Notes: a model not told the origin generated them from the letters alone. A stretch of 5,718 nucleotides of DNA from Desulfobacteraceae bacterium (GCA_030671225.1 DAOVAE010000087.1:1-5718), one strand, 5' to 3'. Shown: positions 1 to 5,373, counted from the first letter of the stretch. Program-made: numbers and translations.

Positions 1-249
1 CAATCGATTAACGACAAATCTCTTACCAAATGCCCCCACTGCGCTGGACCGGTGCGCAAACTCATTTCTCGAATCAATATCAGCACTCCTAAAACCAACA
101 GCGAACTGCGCGACCTCGGGTTTACCAAACTGGTAAAAAGAGACAATGGTGTTTATGAAAATGTAACGGCTCGTGATGGTGACAGCCGTATTGTACTCCG
201 CGATAAACCAGAGACCCTTCCGAATTTGAAAAAGACTATCAAAGATTAG
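1..249 (+). CDS. FmdB-type zinc-ribbon protein, C-terminal part
   Basis: The reading frame is open from the first base to a TAG stop and shows 82 residues; the N-terminus lies outside the window. The visible part begins with an S-I-N-D-K-S-L-T-K-C-P-H-C stretch, with one CxxC pair at visible residues 11 and 14, followed by G-P-V-R-K-L-I-S. This fits the second zinc-binding knuckle and tail of the FmdB/zinc-ribbon family, whose first CxxC pair would lie upstream. After the ribbon comes a charged tail of about 55 residues (D-L-G-F-T-K-L, then G-V-Y-E-N-V-T) with no predicted membrane segment. FmdB was named as a putative regulator, but most family members have no proven role, so I assign only zinc binding by inference. 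An internal GTG at 52 could be taken as a start, but it would cut off the zinc ligands and has no Shine-Dalgarno, so I treat the gene as truncated by the window edge. Confidence 0.8.
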   Translation, partial: QSINDKSLTKCPHCAGPVRKLISRINISTPKTNSELRDLGFTKLVKRDNGVYENVTARDGDSRIVLRDKPETLPNLKKTIKD

Positions 250-291
250 ACCCTGTGACATTACTTTTCTTTTGCTATATCCAAAAAGAGG

Positions 292-311
292 ATGCACATA
301 AAAATGTGCAT
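292..311 (+). repeat. Perfect 8-bp hairpin after the zinc-ribbon gene
   Basis: The arms ATGCACAT (292-299) and ATGTGCAT (304-311) are perfectly complementary around an AAAA loop. The hairpin sits 43 bases after the stop codon and just before a second hairpin that carries the T-run. It may stabilise the 3' end of the transcript; alone it is not a terminator. Confidence 0.5.
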
Positions 312-315
312 TGAC

Positions 316-340
316 GCACAGATTGCTGTGCTTATTTTTT
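316..340 (+). terminator. Rho-independent terminator of the zinc-ribbon gene
   Basis: The stem GCACAG (316-321) / CTGTGC (326-331) closes a four-base ATTG loop and is followed at once by TTATTTTTT (332-340). Stem length, tight loop and T-rich tail fit an intrinsic terminator on the plus strand, about 65 bases after the stop codon at 249. Confidence 0.7.
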
Positions 341-616
341 GAAAAACAAAGATTTTATGTTCCCTCATTACTGCACTATCTGTCCCCAATTTTCTTCATA
401 AATGATTTATTTAAAGCTTGATAAAAGTTTTCGAATCTCCCATGGAATAAGGTTTCTCTGGTACATAGAGATACAAAGAGCCTTCTCAAACAATAACTGT
501 TTCTTATGTTTTATTCCAAAAATTAGTTCTTGGCACGTTTCTTGATACAACTCCCTGTTAATAGGGAATTCCCAATAAATCGTTTAGTGTTCCGATCAAC
601 AATTATTCATCAAAAA

Positions 617-623
617 AAGGAGG
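617..623 (+). promoter_or_regulatory. Shine-Dalgarno fixing the HhH gene start
   Basis: AAGGAGG is a near-ideal ribosome binding site five bases before the ATG at 629. It rules out the longer reading from the TTG at 530. Confidence 0.85.
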
Positions 624-628
624 AAATT

Positions 629-910
629 ATGCAACAAACGAAGAAGCTATTGTTCTTGTGTATTGCGGTTACACTCGTTATGGTTCTTTCCGGACCGGTA
701 TGGGCTGGGGACGCTGGAAAGATCAACTTGAACAAAGCAACAGTAGAAGAACTAATTCAACTCAAAGGGATAGGTCAAAAATACGCGGAAAGGATCGTTG
801 AATTCCGTGAGAAAAACGGACTTTTCAAAAAAGCGGAAGATATAATGAATGTTCCGGGAATCGGTCCTAAGATCTTTGATTCGAACAAAGACCTGATTGT
901 TGTTGAATAA
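629..910 (+). CDS. Exported ComEA-type helix-hairpin-helix protein
   Basis: The product is a 93-residue protein with a Sec-type signal peptide: K5-K6, a hydrophobic core at residues 7-20, and a likely cut after V-W-A at residue 26. The mature part is almost entirely a tandem helix-hairpin-helix domain. It opens with I-N-L-N-K-A-T and L-I-Q-L-K-G-I-G (first hairpin about 46-50), then R-I-V-E-F-R, and the second hairpin is P-G-I-G-P at 76-80. This is the DNA-binding module of ComEA, the periplasmic DNA receptor of natural competence, here as a minimal exported form without a linker. Inferred role: non-specific DNA binding outside the inner membrane. No other competence gene is present, so DNA uptake is not shown. 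The ATG at 629 is chosen because AAGGAGG lies at 617-623, five bases upstream, and because the signal peptide then starts cleanly. Transcription may continue to the related gene downstream. Confidence 0.85.
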   Translation: MQQTKKLLFLCIAVTLVMVLSGPVWAGDAGKINLNKATVEELIQLKGIGQKYAERIVEFREKNGLFKKAEDIMNVPGIGPKIFDSNKDLIVVE

Positions 911-922
911 TAGTATGAAATC

Positions 923-965
923 TGCGTAGTCAACCATTCCAAACGTGTGTGTGGTTGACTACGCA
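923..965. repeat. 14-bp perfect inverted repeat between the HhH genes
   Basis: The arms TGCGTAGTCAACCA (923-936) and TGGTTGACTACGCA (952-965) match at all 14 positions around a 15-base loop that contains a GT run. It starts 12 bases after the stop of the exported HhH gene. No T-run follows on either strand, so it is not a classic terminator. It could be a 3' stabilising hairpin, an attenuating structure between the two HhH genes, or a dispersed palindrome. The core TGGTTGAC/GTCAACCA recurs in the hairpin at 4486-4515. Confidence 0.7.
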
Positions 966-1099
966 CAAAACATATCTAAAAAAGGTAATTTCCCTTTGCC
1001 AAAGGGGATGTCATGTCATGTACTGTCCGCGGAAAAGGATAATTCACGGACTAATTTATTCGTTAGATAAAAAAGGCCGGTTATTAACTTTAGAATAAA

Positions 1100-1366
1100 A
1101 TGGTTTCCAAAAAACATCTTGAGAAGCACTATAATAGATTCATGACAAAAGCTATGACAAACGGGTTAAAGTCCCCGGTAAATATTAACCAAGCAACACT
1201 CACCGAACTGGTTATGCTACCTCAAATCGGCCCGGTGTTGGCGGTTAAGATCGTTGAATACAGAAATAGACACAATCTGTATATGACAATCAATGATATT
1301 GAAAAAGTGGACGGAATAGGCCGGGGAACTTTTAATGCCATTCGGCATTATATCAGTATCGATTAA
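1100..1366 (+). CDS. Small ComEA-type helix-hairpin-helix protein, no signal peptide
   Basis: This 88-residue protein has a basic, hydrophilic N-terminus (about residues 1-25) in place of a signal peptide, then a tandem helix-hairpin-helix domain: N-I-N-Q-A-T, L-V-M-L-P-Q-I-G-P (41-45), K-I-V-E-Y-R, and D-G-I-G-R at 71-75. Aligned by hand with the HhH domain encoded at 629-910, 23 of 59 positions match without a gap, so the two are likely paralogues. The first hairpin has Q where glycine is usual, which may weaken DNA contact there. The product is predicted to be cytoplasmic and to bind DNA without sequence preference; its biological role is unknown. ATG at 1100 is the first in-frame start after a TAG at 1091. 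No Shine-Dalgarno precedes it or the alternative ATG at 1142, so translation may be weak or leaderless, or the gene may be decaying. Confidence 0.7.
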   Translation: MVSKKHLEKHYNRFMTKAMTNGLKSPVNINQATLTELVMLPQIGPVLAVKIVEYRNRHNLYMTINDIEKVDGIGRGTFNAIRHYISID

Positions 1367-1467
1367 GACATTACTTTATTGTTATGCCCCACTAAAACAC
1401 CCTAACACAGATATTCGGGCCAACCAGTTTACAAATCTCCTTCAATTTATAGCAGGAATTTAAATTT

Positions 1468-1520
1468 ATAACGGCATAATCGCGTTATGTAACATAGTGA
1501 AAAGATTTTACTTTATCACT
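1468..1520 (+). other. Two hairpins upstream of a terminator (possible structured RNA)
   Basis: Hairpin one pairs ATAACG (1468-1473) with CGTTAT (1483-1488). Hairpin two pairs AGTGAAAAG (1496-1504) with CTTT-A-TCACT (1511-1520), nine pairs with a single bulged A at 1515 and a six-base loop. With the terminator 26 bases further on, the layout resembles the body of a small RNA or a long structured 3' untranslated region of the HhH gene. I found a TATAAC box at 1467-1472 but no good -35 box to go with it, so an independent transcript is not established. Confidence 0.3.
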
Positions 1521-1545
1521 TTCTTGATATGTAATGGTTTGAAAT

Positions 1546-1589
1546 AGCCGTATTCATGGGTGTTTCCATGGAACGGCTTCTGTTTTTTT
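1546..1589 (+). terminator. Strong rho-independent terminator
   Basis: AGCCGT (1546-1551) pairs with ACGGCT (1573-1578). After a bulged A at 1552 the stem continues through TTCATGG (1553-1559) against CCATGGA (1566-1572), including one G-U pair, around the loop GTGTTT. TCTG and seven Ts (1583-1589) follow. It lies 180 bases after the second HhH gene, so it ends either that transcript or a separate RNA, and it isolates the downstream LbH gene. Confidence 0.8.
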
Positions 1590-1639
1590 CTCCACAAAGA
1601 AAAAGTAGTATGAGAAATTAGGTTTTGGCGATAAACAGC

Positions 1640-1667
1640 TTGACACCATCACTAGAATCAATTTAAA
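1640..1667 (+). promoter_or_regulatory. Sigma-70-type promoter candidate for the LbH gene
   Basis: A perfect TTGACA -35 box (1640-1645) is followed after 16 bases by TTTAAA (1662-1667, four of six matches to TATAAT). Transcription would start near 1674, about 35 bases before the ATG at 1708. An 8-bp perfect inverted repeat, AACAGCTT (1634-1641) and AAGCTGTT (1671-1678), brackets the promoter; it may be an operator or may fold in the early transcript. Confidence 0.5.
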
Positions 1668-1697
1668 CGTAAGCTGTTGTATAACCATGATAAAGTT

Positions 1698-1701
1698 GAG
1701 G
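1698..1701 (+). promoter_or_regulatory. Shine-Dalgarno deciding the LbH protein start
   Basis: GAGG lies six bases before the ATG at 1708, inside the seven extra codons that a start at 1687 would add. Nothing like a ribosome binding site precedes 1687. Confidence 0.6.
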
Positions 1702-1707
1702 TCCGAC

Positions 1708-2958
1708 ATGAAAAATCAAAATGTTTCAAAAATTCAAACACTACTTGGAAAGGGGGTCAAAATCCCCAACCCCAAAAGTGTTGAGATTGGCAATGATGTG
1801 GATACAGACAGGATTTCCGGCGACGGAATAGTGATTTATTCCAGTTGCAAGATCTATGGTCGTTCCACTCTGCTTCTTAAAGGCACAAAGCTTGGATATG
1901 AAGGTCCGGTTACTATTAAAAACTGTCAGGTTGGACCACATGTTGAACTTAAAGGAGGGAGTTTTCAGAATGCTGTTTTTCTCAAAAAGGCGAGTATGGG
2001 TTTAGGTGCCAATATTCGGGAAGGGACTATCCTTGAAGAAGAATCGAACGGTGCTCACACGGTTGGTCTGAAACAGACCATTCTTTTCCCTTTTGTGACT
2101 ATAGGAAGTTTGATAAATTATTGTGACTGCTTAATGACCGGCGGCACTAGCCGCAAAGACCACAGCGAAGTCGGAAGCTCTTACATCCATTTTAATTATA
2201 CACCCAATCAGGACAAGGCAACTGCATCTTTGATTGGTGATGTGTCCAGGGGAGTTATGCTGAATCAGCGGCCCATATTCCTTGGAGGGCAGGGGGGACT
2301 TGTCGGTCCGTGCCGTCTGGAATTTGGTACCGTTATAGCTGCCGGCTCAATATATAGAAAGGATGAATTAAAACCAGAACGTCTGCTTTTTGCAGAGCCA
2401 GGGAAGGGCGGCAATATTCCTTTTGTGCATGGGATTTATCGAGATATAAAAAGGATTGTGGTAAACAACATCATATATATTGCAAATCTAATATCTCTCG
2501 AGCACTGGTATAACCATGTACGATCACAGTTTATTTCAGATGACTTTCCAGAGCCTCTTTTAGACGGCCTTAAAGAAAAAATTAACATGGCGATTGATGA
2601 AAGAATACATAGGTTAATAGAACTAAGCAAAAAGATGCCGGATTCTGTACGAGTCTATCAAAATCATACAAAAGAGAATGTATCGCCTCTGATTTTGCGG
2701 CAAAAAAAAGAGCTTTATGAAAGATGGGCTGAACTGGAAGAAAGTTTCAATGCTCATAGGGGCATAGAAGCCCAAACGAGTTTGAAAGACACTTTTTTGG
2801 AAAAAATCAATCTTGGCATCAAAACATCAGGAAAAGACTACATCCCTGTGATAAAAGGACTTGCGATTGAGGATACAAAAGCCGGTACCGGTTGGCTTCA
2901 AGCAATCGTGGACCATATAACTGCTGAAGCACTTAAGGTCATACCATCATTTTATTAG
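1708..2958 (+). CDS. Left-handed beta-helix protein, GlmU acetyltransferase-like
   Basis: The product has 416 residues. From about residue 20 to 220 it shows the irregular hexapeptide pattern of a left-handed parallel beta-helix: V-E-I-G, V-T-I-K, V-G-P-H-V, G-L-G-A-N-I, F-V-T-I-G. The stretch at about 147-215 resembles the acetyltransferase half of GlmU: D-H-S (His152), N-Y-T-P-N-Q-D-K (Asn163, Lys170), I-G-D, L-V-G-P, then V-I-A-A-G-S. In GlmU a histidine and an N-Y..K segment line the active site, but here they lie about one helix coil closer together, so equivalence is uncertain. Residues about 240-416 are alpha-helical and charged, unlike GlmU. The N-terminal uridylyltransferase domain (L-A-A-G-x-G-T-x-M) is absent, so a label of UDP-GlcNAc pyrophosphorylase would mislead. 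glmM lies downstream, and its product is the substrate of the GlmU acetyltransferase. The ATG at 1708 is preferred over 1687 because GAGG at 1698-1701 sits six bases before it. Confidence 0.75.
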   Translation: MKNQNVSKIQTLLGKGVKIPNPKSVEIGNDVDTDRISGDGIVIYSSCKIYGRSTLLLKGTKLGYEGPVTIKNCQVGPHVELKGGSFQNAVFLKKASMGLGANIREGTILEEESNGAHTVGLKQTILFPFVTIGSLINYCDCLMTGGTSRKDHSEVGSSYIHFNYTPNQDKATASLIGDVSRGVMLNQRPIFLGGQGGLVGPCRLEFGTVIAAGSIYRKDELKPERLLFAEPGKGGNIPFVHGIYRDIKRIVVNNIIYIANLISLEHWYNHVRSQFISDDFPEPLLDGLKEKINMAIDERIHRLIELSKKMPDSVRVYQNHTKENVSPLILRQKKELYERWAELEESFNAHRGIEAQTSLKDTFLEKINLGIKTSGKDYIPVIKGLAIEDTKAGTGWLQAIVDHITAEALKVIPSFY

Positions 2959-2998
2959 TTTTTATCCATAAATGGCTCTTTTTCCCAACCCAGCCAGG

Positions 2999-3035
2999 CC
3001 TGCCCTGTTAAATGCGCAGCCTGTTTAACCGGAGT
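2999..3035 (+). repeat. Hairpin repeat, copy 1
   Basis: This 37-base unit starts with CCTGCCCTGT and folds back: GTTAAA (3007-3012) pairs with TTTAAC (3024-3029), then after one mismatch CC (3004-3005) pairs with GG (3031-3032). It aligns without gaps to a second unit exactly 75 bases downstream (25 of 37 positions identical). Several of the differences preserve pairing, which suggests the fold matters. Confidence 0.6.
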
Positions 3036-3073
3036 CATCCAGGTATTTATCTGTTTAAGTCTGTGTGTGTCTG

Positions 3074-3110
3074 CCTGCCCTGTGGAATACGTAGTCCATT
3101 CCTCTGGGGT
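3074..3110 (+). repeat. Hairpin repeat, copy 2, just before glmM
   Basis: It opens with the same CCTGCCCTGT. The stem is GGAAT (3084-3088) with ATTCC (3098-3102), then G3082-C3104 and CCC (3078-3080) with GGG (3106-3108), with mismatches at T3083/T3103 and T3081/T3105. Relative to copy 1, two T-A or A-T pairs have become G-C pairs, and a C/A mismatch has become C-G. The unit ends 21 bases before the glmM ATG, with a run of nine A's and the glmM ribosome binding site in between. It could therefore form in the glmM leader RNA. Confidence 0.6.
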
Positions 3111-3131
3111 GACAAAAAAAAAGGAAAGATC

Positions 3132-4484
3132 ATGAGTAAATTATTTGGCACTGACGGAATACGGGGTGTTGCCAATGAATATCCGATAACTCCTGAAATG
3201 GCCGTCAATATCGGAAGGGCTGTTGCAGTGATTTTTAGGGAAGATGATAAGCGATCAAAGATTGTCATCGGAAAGGATACCCGTATTTCCGGGGATATGC
3301 TTGAATATGCTCTGGTCTCAGGGATCTGTTCAATGGGTGTCGATGCATACCTTGCGGGAATTCTTCCCACGCCCGGCGTTGCTTTTATGACTTCTTCAAC
3401 AGGCGCAAATGCCGGCATTGTGATTTCGGCGTCTCACAATCCATATTACGACAATGGCATAAAAGTTTTTAAAGGCGATGGTTTCAAGCTGTCTGATGAA
3501 AAAGAAGCTGAAATTGAAGAGCTTGTCTTGAATGAAAATACTGCTTCATTGGCAAAATCGGTCCGTGCTGCCGGACGAGTTCATAAAATAGCTGATGCTG
3601 GTTGCAGTTATGTAAATTTCTTAAAGCTCACTTTACCTAAAAGTAATTATTTAAAAGGCTTAAAGATAGTCATAGATTGCTCAAACGGTGCAACTTTCGA
3701 AGTGGCGCCAGAAGTTTTTACCGAATTTGGCGCAGAAGTTGAAGCACTGTATATTAACCCTGACGGAAAGAATATAAATGATAATTGTGGATCTGAGCAT
3801 CCTGAAAACCTGAAAAAAATTGTTGTTGAAAAAGGAGCCGATATCGGCCTTGCCTTTGACGGAGACGGTGACAGGCTTATTGCGGTGGATGAAAATGGCA
3901 CTGTTATAACCGGTGACCAGATTTTAGCCGTCTGTGCAAAGTTCATGAAACAAAAAGGGCTTCTTAAAGGCAATCAGGTGGTCAGCACGGTCATGAGTAA
4001 CATGGGGCTTGGGATTGCCTTAAAACAAATGGGCATAAAACATATGATAGTAAAAGTCGGGGATAGATATGTAATGGAAAAAATGATTTCTTCCGGAGCT
4101 GTTCTAGGAGGCGAAGATTCAGGCCACATGATCTTTTTAGACTACAATACAACCGGTGATGGTATTCTTACCGCATTAAGACTGATTGAGGCCATGAAAG
4201 AGGAATCAAAACCGCTATCCGAGCTTTGTAAAATAATGATGGTGTTTCCACAGGTCCTAATAAACGTAAAAGTTGAGCGCAAACCAGACCTTAATAATAT
4301 TCCGCCCATTAAAGATGCAATTAAATCGGTTGAAACCAGTCTGCGTCAAAAGGGTAGGGTGCTTGTTCGTTATTCCGGCACGCAGCCTATATGCAGAGTA
4401 ATGGTAGAAGGGCTAACCATTGATGAAACCAGCAAATATTGCCATCAACTAGCTGACATTGTTAAGGCAAATCTCGGAAAATAA
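3132..4484 (+). CDS. glmM: Phosphoglucosamine mutase
   Basis: GlmM interconverts glucosamine-6-phosphate and glucosamine-1-phosphate in the cytoplasm, the step that feeds UDP-GlcNAc synthesis for peptidoglycan and lipopolysaccharide. The 450 residues match the normal family length. All four phosphohexomutase signatures are present. The N-terminal G-T-D-G-I-R-G is at 6-12. The phosphoserine loop S-A-S-H-N-P is at 99-104, with catalytic Ser101. The metal loop D-G-D-G-D-R is at 243-248. The sugar-binding G-G-E-D-S-G-H is at 326-332. The C-terminal phosphate loop reads R-Y-S-G-T-Q-P (413-419), with Q where most relatives have E. The ATG at 3132 is chosen because AAGGAAAG lies just upstream and homologues begin M-x-K-L-F-G-T-D. 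The frame remains open back to 3012 through the hairpin repeats, but that extension is not protein-like. The gene may be co-transcribed with the LbH gene 173 bases upstream. It converges on the BI-1 gene. Confidence 0.97.
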   Translation: MSKLFGTDGIRGVANEYPITPEMAVNIGRAVAVIFREDDKRSKIVIGKDTRISGDMLEYALVSGICSMGVDAYLAGILPTPGVAFMTSSTGANAGIVISASHNPYYDNGIKVFKGDGFKLSDEKEAEIEELVLNENTASLAKSVRAAGRVHKIADAGCSYVNFLKLTLPKSNYLKGLKIVIDCSNGATFEVAPEVFTEFGAEVEALYINPDGKNINDNCGSEHPENLKKIVVEKGADIGLAFDGDGDRLIAVDENGTVITGDQILAVCAKFMKQKGLLKGNQVVSTVMSNMGLGIALKQMGIKHMIVKVGDRYVMEKMISSGAVLGGEDSGHMIFLDYNTTGDGILTALRLIEAMKEESKPLSELCKIMMVFPQVLINVKVERKPDLNNIPPIKDAIKSVETSLRQKGRVLVRYSGTQPICRVMVEGLTIDETSKYCHQLADIVKANLGK

Positions 4485-4485
4485 A

Positions 4486-4515
4486 ATGGTTGACCCGCGC
4501 AGGCAGGTCAACCAT
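4486..4515. terminator. Hairpin between convergent glmM and BI-1 genes
   Basis: ATGGTTGACC (4486-4495) and GGTCAACCAT (4506-4515) form a perfect 10-bp stem around a ten-base loop. Read on the minus strand, the stem is followed directly by TTTATTTT, a good intrinsic terminator for the BI-1 gene ending at 4556. On the plus strand it begins two bases after the glmM stop, but the six-T run comes only 12 bases beyond the stem (4528-4533), so termination of glmM here is less certain. Confidence 0.6.
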
Positions 4516-4555
4516 AATGAATTCGAATTTTTTCTACTTTATCAAAGCTGTTAGA

Positions 4556-5257
4556 TTAATCCCGACTCCCCAATATTCTAAGCAGCATAAGAAACAAGTT
4601 GATAAAGTCAAGGTATAATGTCAGAGCGCCTAAAATCGCACCTTTTCTAATTACACCGCCATCAAGGCCATCAGGCTGTGAAAGCGCCATGTCTCTGAGT
4701 TTCTGGGTGTCATAGGCGGTAAGTCCCACAAAAACGATAACACCGATATAACTAACAATCAGACTCATTCCAGAGCTGCGTACAAAAATGTTAACAACCG
4801 ATGCAATAACAATCCCTATTAGCCCCATGAACATAAACTGTCCCATTGAGGTCAGATCGCGCTTTGTGACCATACCGAAAATACTCGACGCAACAAAGGT
4901 CGCAGCACATATAAAAAATGTTGATGTGATCGAAGATCTTGTATAAATAAGAAATATTGCCGAAAGGGTTGCTCCGTTTAAAGCTGCATAAAGTACAAAT
5001 AAAGAGGTTGCGGTTGAAGCCTGCATTTTATGGACTCTTGCACTGATGCTGAAAACAAGGGCAAGTTCACCGATAATCAAACCGAAAAACACGAGCTGAT
5101 TTCCAAATATCAGCCTCATTATAACTTCGCTGTTTGATACAAAAAATGCCACAAACCCTGTGAGTCCAAGGCCGATTGCCATCCAGTTATAGACACTCCG
5201 GATAAATTCGTTAACCCGAATTTGGGCTTTTGTCCTTTTAAGCGGAATGGATTGCAT
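4556..5257 (-). CDS. Bax inhibitor-1/YccA-family membrane protein (YbhL-like)
   Basis: This 233-residue inner-membrane protein has about seven hydrophobic helices, near residues 23-40, 54-72, 81-105, 110-130, 139-158, 166-182 and 207-229. It carries the family hallmarks T-A-Y-D-T-Q-K-L at 180-187 and L-Y-L-D-F-I-N-L-F near 214-222. Asp183 and Asp217 would be the acidic pair that forms the pH sensor of the calcium-leak channel in the structurally known bacterial relative BsYetJ. The charged N-terminus and the C-terminal L-L-R-I-L-G resemble E. coli YbhL. The family is linked to calcium or proton leak, and in YccA to modulation of FtsH protease, but the role of this member is not known. The start is firm, since AGGAGG lies five bases before the ATG (5263-5268 on the plus strand). 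The gene is divergent from the small gene at 5437 and convergent with glmM. Confidence 0.92.
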   Translation of the reverse strand: MQSIPLKRTKAQIRVNEFIRSVYNWMAIGLGLTGFVAFFVSNSEVIMRLIFGNQLVFFGLIIGELALVFSISARVHKMQASTATSLFVLYAALNGATLSAIFLIYTRSSITSTFFICAATFVASSIFGMVTKRDLTSMGQFMFMGLIGIVIASVVNIFVRSSGMSLIVSYIGVIVFVGLTAYDTQKLRDMALSQPDGLDGGVIRKGAILGALTLYLDFINLFLMLLRILGSRD

Positions 5258-5278
5258 TATATCCTCCTGATTTAATTA

Positions 5279-5318
5279 GCAATTAATTGTTTTGTTTCTT
5301 TAATTGCGAATTGAATTG
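5279..5318. repeat. AATTG-rich palindrome cluster in the BI-1 leader
   Basis: CAATTAATTG (5280-5289) is a perfect palindrome. GCAATTAA (5279-5286) also pairs with TTAATTGC (5300-5307), and AATTG occurs again at 5309 and 5314. The cluster lies 20-60 bases upstream of the BI-1 start, where a repressor site or leader hairpin would be plausible; in AT-rich DNA it could also be chance. Confidence 0.35.
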
Positions 5319-5345
5319 TTCATATTTGTTGAATTTAGCCTGCGT

Positions 5346-5373
5346 AATATAACATTGCAAATCGGTTTTGCAA
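5346..5373 (-). promoter_or_regulatory. Promoter candidate for the BI-1 gene
   Basis: On the minus strand, TTGCAA (plus 5368-5373) is followed after 16 bases by TATATT (plus 5346-5351, five of six matches). Transcription would start about 80 bases upstream of the ATG. The -35 box is half of a hairpin-like dyad, TTGCAAA (5355-5361) / TTTGCAA (5367-5373), which could be an operator. Confidence 0.35.

Larger units (their letters stand above)
250..628. other. Intergenic stretch, 379 bases
   Basis: Apart from the two hairpins at 292-340, I see no gene here. A frame is open from a TTG at 530 into the HhH gene, but it has no ribosome binding site, and the residues it would add before the signal peptide look non-coding. 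There is a short palindrome, GGGAATTCCC, at 564-573 and a weak 5-bp inverted repeat at 455-471. A promoter for the HhH gene must lie in the right half, but I could not pick a convincing -35/-10 pair. Confidence 0.5.
1367..1707. other. Structured intergenic stretch, 341 bases
   Basis: I see no credible protein gene here. From left to right it holds an unremarkable 100 bases, three hairpins in a row (1468-1488, 1496-1520 and 1546-1578, the last with a T-run), and a promoter candidate at 1640-1667 inside an 8-bp inverted repeat. A 21-codon frame from an ATG at 1556 overlaps the terminator, lacks a ribosome binding site, and is not called. Confidence 0.6.

Noticed and set aside
553..573. CCCTGTTAATAGGG as a third copy of the hairpin repeat near glmM
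   Set aside because: Only the first nine or so bases agree with copy 1; the loop core and second arm are absent, so it is probably chance.
530..628. TTG-started extension of the exported HhH protein
   Set aside because: No ribosome binding site precedes it, and it would bury the signal peptide; AAGGAGG at 617-623 fixes the start at 629.
752..966. Minus-strand frames opposite the exported HhH gene
   Set aside because: They are antisense to a clear HhH domain and lack their own ribosome binding sites or protein features.
992..1006. Hairpin CCCTTT-GCC-AAAGGG and the nearby ATGTC tandem repeat (1009-1020)
   Set aside because: The stem is short with no T-run, and the repeat is too short to distinguish from chance.
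1556..1621. 21-codon frame starting with two close ATGs
   Set aside because: It overlaps the strong terminator hairpin, has no Shine-Dalgarno, and its sequence is explained by the stem and T-run.
2966..2983. Terminator after the LbH gene (CCA/TGG stem before a T-run)
   Set aside because: The stem is only three or four pairs, too weak to call; the LbH gene and glmM may be read through together.
3012..3131. N-terminal extension of glmM by 40 residues
   Set aside because: It runs through the hairpin repeats, is not protein-like, and homologues begin at the ATG at 3132, which has its own ribosome binding site.
3047..3418. Minus-strand frame of 123 codons over the glmM start
   Set aside because: It is antisense to conserved glmM motifs, including the phosphoserine region, and has no recognisable domain; it is a shadow of the real gene. 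The frame at 3647-3973 is the same case.
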